Positions 62,301-64,000 of a stretch of DNA of 64,000 nucleotides are shown piece after piece. Location of the stretch: the NCBI GenBank assembly GCA_037389465.1, contig JAZARR010000059.1:3309001-3373000 (forward strand), in the 5' to 3' direction. The notes under the pieces were generated by a model, which had not been told where the DNA came from, did not search any database, and saw nothing but the letters and a program-made list of their open reading frames with translations. The position numbers and the translations under genes were made by a program. Within the stretch, counting starts at the first letter, position 1. Each line of letters begins with the position of its first letter. Origin of the DNA: Baylisascaris procyonis (lineage: Eukaryota; Nematoda; Chromadorea; Rhabditida; Ascarididae).

Positions 62301-64000
62301 TTGAGATGGAAAAATCATTTTCATATATTTTTCCTTTAGTCATCCTCAGAAAATCCAGTATTCCTTGCAGGTCATTATATGTTGATTATTATCTGGTTGG
62401 AATAGCTTTTTCATGATGTTTTATTTTTTGTTTTCTTAAACGTTGGAAAATATCACTTGCATTCAAGCGTTCAAAAATGGCGCATTCCTTGCATTCCAGA
62501 AAAGTAGCGTTTGAGTGATTTTCTGAGGTGTTTATCATAATCGGTGTTGCTTTTCGTCTTCTTTGGTGATTAAATAGTTGCATACATGTAGCTAGTTTGG
62601 TATAGACTGAATATTTCCGACCCCTGTTTCGAGCGAATTCTAGTGTTTGTTTTCAGGAATTTTTTTAAACTTTTAACATATTTCTTTCCTCTCACTCCCC
62701 ACTGCGAAACATTCCTTTGTATTTCATATGCTGCATCTAAAGCGGTCTTCAGAATTCAGTGTTATTTCTCTTTTATGTAACAGAAAATAAGGATATTGAC
62801 TGGCGGCAACAGAGACAGGAAAGCAGTCGCGAATAGTTGTTGGTCAATAATGAAGGCGATTTATTTACAGTCCCACAACTTTATGAAAGCTTCTTGATAG
62901 TTTACAAACATGTCCGTATGTCTTCATGTTTAGAAGTTGCTCAATATCGATAAAGCGTCCCAATGCCGAAATGCTTTAATACAAGACAATTGTCGAATCA
63001 GCTTAGTTCGCTTCTTGCCGTCTTCGTTGGTGAGGAATGCTTGTTAGTGCCGTTATGATATGTGTCACGGTTTTCGTTTGTTTCGTCATGGTTTTCAATA
63101 TCACATTTGCTGCCCACCGGAAAAAAAGACTAACCAAGCCCTGGAAAATGCAAAAGCAGTCGCCATTTAGGCGCGGTTTCGTAAAATCGAAATCATTCGA
63201 TCGTCGTGACGACAGTCGTAAAGATCGTAATTTCTTGCGGGTCGACCAAGGTTCGCGGATGTCGAAGCGAGTTCATATTAGAAGGTCAAGTTCTGTAGAG
63301 ATACCTCGAACGAAGCGCTTCAATAGCGGTGCAAAAGACCTGAAAGCGAAAGAACGAAGAAAACGGTATGCGCATGTAAAGAACTTCCCAAACATATGAG
63401 AAGCGAGACTTAGGAATTCTTGAAAAACTTCGTGATTCAGGGCGGTTTCTCTGAACATTTGAAAGACCTTCGTAAATAATATTTTTTTGTTTGAAATGTT
63501 TCTTCTCTTCTTAGAAGTATACATGCACTTACATATTTGCCTTGAAAATATATTAATTTTACTTTCCCACACGAATGAGATGGAATTTAAAAACTTCGCG
63601 AATATATAAAAGATTACTAAGACGGTAAAGTGGATCACGAATCAGGTAATTCTCGACTGTGTTCTAAGTTGAAAAGATCCCAAAAGACAGTTGGATGTAT
63701 TCCCTGAATTCAGACCGGAATTAAGGGTGCCTGTGACTTGGTTATTTTTTATTATCTCTTCTGAAAGTTTCTAGGGACATCTCATCGTTGTCGCAGATCT
63801 AAAAAGTCTCGCTTATAAAAAAATTCACTGTTTTGAAACATGCAAGATTTTCTTGTTATGTTTAATGCAGGTTTAGTGCAATAATATGCACTCACACCGG
63901 TTGGTTTAGCAATGTCCTTATTGCTTTGCTATTGCATTTGGAAGAAAGGGAAATATCAACATTTTTAGGCTTGGAACAGATACGTCCAGTGGGTCGAATC
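20232..64000 (+). CDS. Large multi-exon ankyrin-repeat / armadillo-like protein gene (3' end beyond window)
   Basis: Overall span of the gene assembled from the exons listed separately. About 32 exons, nearly all joined in compatible phase, encode more than 1,400 residues. Order: Ser/Arg-rich N-terminus (about residues 1-240); ankyrin repeats (about 240-490) with an inserted Cys-rich loop; Ser/Arg linker (about 490-580); helical armadillo-like region (about 580-1110); C-terminal part with a hydrophobic segment and a basic tail, still open at base 64000. The ankyrin repeats are recognised from TPLGVAV, LLIAYGADVN and GNTPLMLAVRE motifs. The armadillo assignment is inferred from Leu/Ala-rich helical pairs such as QLLCLLLQSIAVVALNPNTH and KYHAARILIYVG. 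I do not recognise the family member. A cytosolic scaffold is an inference. The first exons (20.2 and 28.3 kb) are linked only by phase, so the true start could differ. Confidence 0.75.
22487..22744 (-). other. Open frame with 17-residue tandem repeat (possible coding minisatellite)
   Basis: Minus-strand frame of 85 codons built around two 51-bp units (plus-strand starts at 22561 and 22612, word tctttgcgag). They encode NRRLTSSVLAKKEDEAL then HNRLVPSALAKTEHEEQ. Period, charge pattern and frame are preserved despite base changes. A segment of about 40 bp at 22487-22527 (taaaagaacttc...atgcagcaaagaa) recurs at 22762-22810. No flanking splice sites were settled, so this could be a coding exon or a simple non-coding minisatellite. 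Confidence 0.3.
25702..26070 (+). other. 122-codon open frame, uncertain coding
   Basis: Plus-strand frame starting MPPSFHMQVLYGFFDEPG, with a Cys-rich patch (SCCATCATGTRVC) and an acidic middle (HPLGPDDDSR). Composition is more protein-like than the surroundings for the first 85 or so codons. The opposite strand is also open for 66 codons. No splice sites give a phase that fits between the exons at 20232 and 28329. It could be a fragment of another gene or of a mobile element. Confidence 0.25.
28329..28481 (+). CDS. Exon 2: N-terminal region
   Basis: Acceptor cgtcttccacag, donor tttag|gtattg. Of the three plus-strand frames only one is open, entering with two bases and leaving with one. It encodes YHSQTGVDMRRSWHTVDM followed by a Thr/Asp-rich part (TTAGADDPDRWAPVCDR). 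The exon is visibly GC-richer than its flanks. A minus-strand open frame overlaps it, but the plus-strand splice sites fit better. Confidence 0.6.
28482..32581 (+). other. Intron
   Basis: About 4.1 kb, AT-rich. No exon or repeat that I can support on either strand. Confidence 0.45.
32582..32710 (+). CDS. Exon 3: N-terminal region
   Basis: Acceptor cctcattcaag, donor gacgtgg|gtgaga. The frame with phase 1 on both sides encodes QNSNSTWAPRIPLLRGR, then ATHSPHSWYSHGFL and GGPQDYDV. A second frame is also open over part of the exon but does not match neighbouring phases. The acceptor is not ideal (cAAG), so the start is tentative. Confidence 0.5.
33187..33321 (+). CDS. Exon 4: basic, Pro-rich N-terminal segment
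   Basis: Acceptor ggtctttaatccag. 45 codons' worth in phase 1-1, encoding PVKYLLQHRKRRPRLPSAV and PSPPSRVRRPLRTLT. The donor a|gtgcca is weak but gives the correct phase into the next exon. Another frame is also open through this stretch; it fails to connect. Confidence 0.5.
33856..34007 (+). CDS. Exon 5: Ser/Thr-rich linker before ankyrin repeats
   Basis: Acceptor gttcattcag, donor cttgag|gtaggt (strong). Only one frame is open, encoding RRYTGESSECSSLVGTPTDT, then FTFTAQRAIRDDHK and LPEMMLE. Leaves in phase 0. Composition and both splice sites are good, so this is among the surer exons. Confidence 0.75.
35253..35434 (+). CDS. Exon 6: start of ankyrin region and Ser-rich insert
   Basis: Acceptor tgccattcacag, donor ggaag|gtcagt. 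Phase 0 in, two bases out. Opens with an ankyrin-like helix (AIHVGDVSMVDKLLANHG), then a Ser/Thr-rich insert (STSPSIGSTNTLSELAQ, RRSNASSTMSTHSGG) with basophilic kinase-type sites. The longer open frame starting upstream at 35178 is not needed. Confidence 0.8.
35588..35680. repeat. About 19-bp tandem repeat (aagctggttaaacctctat type)
   Basis: About five degenerate copies of an aagctnnntaaacctntat unit lie in the intron 150 bp after exon 6. The copies vary by several bases. Intronic and non-coding. Confidence 0.7.
35681..39233 (+). other. Intron (about 3.6 kb part)
   Basis: Contains an 18-base T run (37348-37365) and a long inverted repeat listed separately (38174-38246). No exon was seen. 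Confidence 0.5.
38174..38246. repeat. 31-bp near-perfect inverted repeat (hairpin)
   Basis: Left arm 38174-38204 and right arm 38216-38246 pair over 31 positions with two mismatches around an 11-base loop (ttctttttggg). The arm core is ggtgatatttctgcca / tggcagaaatatcacc. Intronic to the large gene. It could be the core of a small foldback element or a structured small-RNA precursor. Confidence 0.85.
39234..39404 (+). CDS. Exon 7: ankyrin repeat and Cys-rich loop
   Basis: Acceptor gcaccttccag, donor ccccg|gtaact. Phase is continuous with exon 6 (Arg split codon). Encodes an ankyrin repeat (NVLHMAIAHKQRDIVELLL, NGYDPN) followed by AAAVCHCKGNCAAAGNVPLT. The CxCx3C cluster interrupts the usual repeat length. 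Confidence 0.9.
40447..40692 (+). CDS. Exon 8: core ankyrin repeats
   Basis: Acceptor gatattcttag, donor gctca|gttagt. 81 codons plus split codons at both ends, in phase. Starts with SIIPELCSTCAQLRAV, a CxxC that may pair with the cluster in exon 7. Two ankyrin repeats follow: DQTPLGVAVRAQSTEIMVLL with AYGADVN, and DGNTPLMLAVRESPLSWHCL with LISFGAQ. This is the clearest domain evidence in the window. Confidence 0.95.
41306..41478 (+). CDS. Exon 9: end of ankyrin region
   Basis: Acceptor atttattgcag. Reads IEQKNLRGICPLDLAPELRK, a final partial ankyrin repeat, then VEDLFKNACCIENSN. The 5' junction restores a Gln codon. The 3' end is uncertain: aacac|gtgccc gives the phase wanted by the next exon, but aac|gtcagc at 41510 or ctca|gtggcg at 41488 are alternatives. 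Confidence 0.8.
41925..42000. repeat. tttcaatcaa short tandem repeat
   Basis: About six copies or part-copies of tttcaatcaa within 75 bases, in an intron. Confidence 0.7.
42169..42337 (+). CDS. Exon 10: Ser/Arg-rich linker
   Basis: Acceptor gggattttttag, donor cgtag|gttgct. Encodes LSKMPLSPKASAAPSVSTC, then ISARDSGRRKSLVSLQF and HRRSKSARDR. RRKSLVSL and RRSKS look like basophilic kinase sites. A competing frame entering at 42116 (after attgcag) is also open up to a tcgtc|gtaaat donor. I prefer the former because the peptide is more typical, but both leave in the same phase. Confidence 0.6.
43477..43530 (+). CDS. Exon 11: short exon after linker
   Basis: Acceptor ttttcatttatcag, donor aatga|gtagtt. 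The only open frame reads AEPDLANLYSLWESLRN and joins exon 10 in phase through an Arg codon. Short but with both splice sites good. Confidence 0.7.
43750..43765. repeat. 16-base C run
   Basis: Uninterrupted C homopolymer inside an intron. Confidence 0.95.
44168..44196 (+). CDS. Possible 29-nt exon 12 (basic)
   Basis: Acceptor tttggttgctag, donor gcaagca|gttaca. 29 nt reading TRKKRKAAS between split codons. It is proposed because exons 11 and 13 have incompatible phases and a 3n+2 exon must lie between them; this is the only good candidate I found. The basic cluster KKRK could be a nuclear-type signal, but that is speculation. Confidence 0.4.
44240..44305. repeat. CA-rich low-complexity tract
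   Basis: acacaaacacacaaacatac-like sequence. Intronic, 60 bases before exon 13. Confidence 0.7.
44365..44453 (+). CDS. Exon 13: start of armadillo-like region
   Basis: Acceptor cgttacttttcag. Encodes AALESLPWEQAWELLKKMA then ANPECLNTIQ. No GT donor gives the phase 0 exit required by exon 14, but cattcag|gcatgt at 44454 does, and the junction then reads CLNTIQ-TSLLKFADQ. This implies a GC-AG intron. With GT donors (44478, 44497) an extra exon would be needed. Confidence 0.8.
45619..45723 (+). CDS. Exon 14: armadillo-like region
   Basis: Acceptor ctttttctacag, donor tacac|gtgagt. 35 codons, phase 0-0: TSLLKFADQMESTSVTADRD then HLGGLLHRVLH. The other frames contain early stops. Followed by a 35-nt intron. 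Confidence 0.8.
45759..45949 (+). CDS. Exon 15: armadillo-like helices
   Basis: Acceptor gatttatctag, donor tgcct|gtatgt. 63 codons in phase: VLQLSSQGLVVGGLVLALSY, then CVKCLSNRHACVAQKQLYM and FANMLNRENK. Leu/Ala/Gly-rich helical pattern. The four Cys within about 12 residues (CVKC...C) are an odd local cluster. Confidence 0.85.
46400..46447 (+). CDS. Exon 16: short helical exon
   Basis: Acceptor tttttctacag, donor aataag|gttgct. In the phase required by exons 15 and 17 it reads RVVQIANLRLSIRSI. An extra acceptor at 46290 (tatatttcag) could start another exon, but skipping it keeps the frame. Confidence 0.65.
46996..47053 (+). CDS. Exon 17
   Basis: Acceptor cacattcattag, donor tatcag|gtgaga (strong). 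Reads GLSDRGTDTMHLCILASYQ and leaves in phase 0. Joins exons 16 and 18 without frame change. Confidence 0.75.
47054..48923 (+). other. Intron (about 1.9 kb)
   Basis: No exon supported. It contains a short GC-capped hairpin (gcgcgataat...attatcgccgcgc, 48282-48310). A 135-codon minus-strand open frame at 48064-48471 has no splice support. Confidence 0.45.
48924..49215 (+). CDS. Exon 18: largest exon, helical then Ser/Thr-rich acidic
   Basis: Acceptor gttattttacag, donor agtttag|gtgcgt. 97 codons. Starts IIDTGLVHDLFIVPEIVFHS, then becomes Ser/Thr/Glu-rich (SPTYISSNSNEEQASTVDR; STSPMTDATGATLP; TSTFSNVDPSL). This looks like a disordered loop inside the armadillo-like region. Phase fits exons 17 and 19. 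Confidence 0.85.
49679..49737 (+). CDS. Exon 19
   Basis: Acceptor gctgtgattgcag, donor cgttca|gtatgt (strong). Reads IACLHNAITMQNREAGSRS, a typical armadillo-type helix, after a Val split codon. A longer open frame in another phase covers the same place (from 49608) but ends in a stop and does not connect. Confidence 0.8.
50631..50755 (+). CDS. Exon 20: armadillo-like helices
   Basis: Acceptor gtgcattttcag, donor gattg|gtatgt. 41 codons: QLLCLLLQSIAVVALNPNTH, then FIDMQIDDVLIQMLLPADD and a split Trp. Both splice sites are textbook and the phase is continuous with exon 19. Confidence 0.9.
50756..54197 (+). other. Intron (about 3.4 kb)
   Basis: Mostly AT-rich with no features. An 80-codon open frame at 53208-53459 is coding-like in composition (see findings), but no splice pair gives the needed phase. 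Confidence 0.45.
54198..54297 (+). CDS. Exon 21: armadillo-like helix
   Basis: Acceptor caattttcag. Reads a split Trp, then YYTNHSTKFGQFVKYHAARI and LIYVGMGDRVGSR. The 5' junction is firm. The 3' end is less sure: cgc|gtcagc at 54297 fits the next exon's phase, while cgg|gtgcgc at 54319 would add seven residues but break the frame to exon 22. Confidence 0.75.
55513..55638 (+). CDS. Exon 22
   Basis: Acceptor acaaccaattag, donor atcta|gtagct. 42 codons, phase 0-0: GLVYKDGFDHRHDLVVSSCE, then LRSVADALPRPHLGPIH. GC-richer than flanks. The opposite strand is also open (91 codons) over this region, but the plus-strand peptide and splice sites fit better. Confidence 0.6.
55639..57388 (+). other. Intron (about 1.75 kb) with TG-rich tract
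   Basis: Contains the TG-rich tract listed separately. A frame just upstream of exon 23 (57166-57388) is open in two phases but lacks a sensible acceptor. Confidence 0.5.
56709..56975. repeat. Imperfect (gt/gcgtat)n tract
   Basis: About 270 bp of alternating purine-pyrimidine sequence (gtgcgtgtgtatgtgcatatg style). It gives spurious Cys/Val/Tyr-rich frames on the plus strand and His/Thr-rich frames on the minus strand. Same kind of sequence as 17004-17125. Confidence 0.9.
57389..57547 (+). CDS. Exon 23
   Basis: Acceptor ttcattttcag, donor gcagag|gtgggt. 53 codons, phase 0-0, only open frame: acidic start (LENTTENKKAANYPNEDDY), then ICETCCTPSTMQAFSRCAMS and VEGILQKVLAE. The CxTCC cluster is notable but there is no recognised metal-binding motif. 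Confidence 0.8.
57618..57697 (+). CDS. Exon 24
   Basis: Acceptor tttgtgtag, donor ctttg|gtatga, after a 70-nt intron. In the phase carried from exon 23 it reads GHVCLCSSFLSRSTSGAAIT and FTSSQL. A second frame (ending phase 0) is also protein-like but does not connect to exon 25. Confidence 0.55.
58627..58791 (+). CDS. Exon 25, with an apparent 1-nt frameshift at 58681-58682
   Basis: Acceptor ctctgtcctcag. The first part reads KVSIDQALLATVWKRVIS in the phase carried from exon 24 and then meets a taa at 58682. One base over, the frame continues KLSALPRRIQARILAVEADR and EFEDLRLPFAAIVQAE. Both halves are strongly protein-like, and one surplus T in agttaag accounts for the break. The alternative is a 50-nt intron (58631-58680), but its phases do not fit. 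The 3' end is uncertain (gaac|gtcact used; tag stop at 58797). Confidence 0.6.
59035..59092 (+). CDS. Possible exon 26 (hydrophobic)
   Basis: Acceptor ggcatttcag, donor ttccc|gtttcc. In phase with exons 25 and 27 it reads TLLFSQATYALFLLTILF, a possible membrane or buried helix. A different frame is open through 59217. Weak donor. Confidence 0.3.
59578..60038 (+). repeat. Interspersed repeat, copy 2
   Basis: Same element as 7450-7930, same orientation, diverged with indels. Here it sits in an intron of the large gene. The 98-codon minus-strand open frame inside it resembles the minus-strand frame of copy 1 (shared TAKHLV / ITKHLV and FLQG / ILQG positions), which reflects common ancestry of the repeat rather than a host gene. 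Confidence 0.75.
60304..60349 (+). CDS. Exon 27
   Basis: Acceptor gtgacgtttcag, donor gcgcag|gtttac. Reads MYDDSRRRWPVTYAQ after one split-codon base, leaving in phase 0. Followed by a 39-nt intron. Confidence 0.55.
60389..60501 (+). CDS. Exon 28
   Basis: Acceptor ccttctattccag, donor cacgag|gtcact. In phase with exon 27 it reads MCNTSVLTTNENFEQCSVTK, then SRNRHLLRHFYCANT. Other frames in this exon contain a stop or do not connect. Confidence 0.6.
60502..61347 (+). other. Intron with GC-rich patch
   Basis: 60520-60830 is unusually GC- and C/G-homopolymer-rich (11-base C run at 60644-60654) compared with the rest of the window, and is open in several frames at once. It lies between two phase-matched exons. 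Likely a repeat or inserted element; not recognised. Confidence 0.45.
61348..61573 (+). CDS. Exon 29: hydrophobic then Pro/Ser-rich
   Basis: Acceptor cataaacccag, donor aataat|gtaagc (strong). Reads CIFERLNLRNVGASESIIS, then the hydrophobic AIAGFVSCAILVARHATL and a Pro/Ser/Glu linker (TEESPSATSPPPIGALPNN). An upstream acceptor at 61331 is possible but gives the wrong phase for exon 28. The hydrophobic run is short for a membrane span. Confidence 0.75.
61992..62254 (+). CDS. Exon 30: helical segment
   Basis: Acceptor ttggtatttag, donor ccgctat|gtaatt. 87 codons in phase with exon 29: SAMQISLENLEAQLCKLGL, then VLDSMLLLRLLLHKLSWDL and SLVVKKRVALFDNHTHK. Leu heptads suggest a coiled or helical segment. 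The frame would end in taa at 62256 if unspliced, but the donor there keeps it open into exon 31. Confidence 0.8.
62255..63170 (+). other. Intron
   Basis: About 0.9 kb, AT-rich. The open frame begun at 63037 reads through the acceptor of exon 31. Its upstream part is hydrophobic and is taken as intron. Confidence 0.5.
63171..63365 (+). CDS. Exon 31: highly basic Arg/Ser-rich segment
   Basis: Acceptor gtcgccatttag, donor aaacg|gtatgc. Joined to exon 30 through a Met split codon. Reads RGFVKSKSFDRRDDSRKDRN, then SKRVHIRRSSSVEIPRTKRF and DLKAKERRKR. Strongly basic, likely disordered, with RRSSSVE as a probable kinase-type site. Confidence 0.85.
63969..64000 (+). CDS. Exon 32 (start only; runs off window)
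   Basis: Acceptor caacatttttag. The joined codon is Arg, then LGTDTSSGSN to the window edge. Phase matches exon 31 exactly, so the gene continues to the right. Confidence 0.7.

Noticed and set aside
63037..63399. 120-codon frame read as a membrane protein with basic tail
   Set aside because: The hydrophobic start is taken as intron; a good acceptor at 63169-63170 and a donor at 63366 define a smaller exon in phase with its neighbours.
1..64000. Bacterial-type systems (operons, CRISPR, IS elements, toxin-antitoxin)
   Set aside because: No long uninterrupted frames, no ribosome-binding pattern, no direct-repeat/spacer arrays; splice-site structure shows this is eukaryotic.

Overview
Eukaryotic genomic DNA, most likely from a nematode. 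Coding sequence comes in short pieces (about 30 to 290 bp) bounded by GT...AG introns. The acceptors are mostly of the T-rich TTTCAG/TTTTAG type with no clear branch-point tract, and base composition is AT-rich with many microsatellites. There are no bacterial operons, ribosome-binding sites, CRISPR arrays or IS elements. Intron sizes run from 35 nt to several kb, which fits a large-genome parasitic nematode (ascaridoid or strongylid type) better than Caenorhabditis. That placement is inference.

The main content is one large plus-strand gene. It can be followed exon by exon from a likely initiator ATG at 20232 to the right edge, where it is still open. I reconstructed about 32 exons by matching splice sites and codon phase across junctions, giving more than 1,400 residues. 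The protein starts with a basic, Ser/Arg-rich, probably disordered N-terminal region (20.2-35.4 kb). Ankyrin repeats follow (35.3-41.5 kb), interrupted by a Cys-rich segment of the form CxCx3C...CxxC. Next comes a Ser/Arg-rich linker (42.2-44.2 kb), then a helical armadillo-like region (44.4-58.8 kb), and a C-terminal region with one hydrophobic stretch, a helical segment and a very basic Arg/Ser-rich stretch (59.0-64.0 kb). I do not recognise the orthologue and assign no symbol. The mix suggests a cytoplasmic scaffold.

The left 20 kb is largely non-coding. It holds one good minus-strand exon at 459-656 (end of another gene leaving the window), a diverged copy of a roughly 480-bp interspersed repeat at 7.45-7.93 kb whose second copy lies at 59.6-60.0 kb, and a roughly 580-bp AT satellite at 8.05-8.63 kb. 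Points for a second look include a 31-bp near-perfect hairpin at 38.2 kb, an apparent one-base frameshift in a well-preserved exon at 58.68 kb, a probable GC-AG intron at 44.45 kb, introns of 35 and 39 nt, and a 51-bp in-frame tandem repeat near 22.6 kb. Exon limits are from reading by eye, and several (marked) are tentative.
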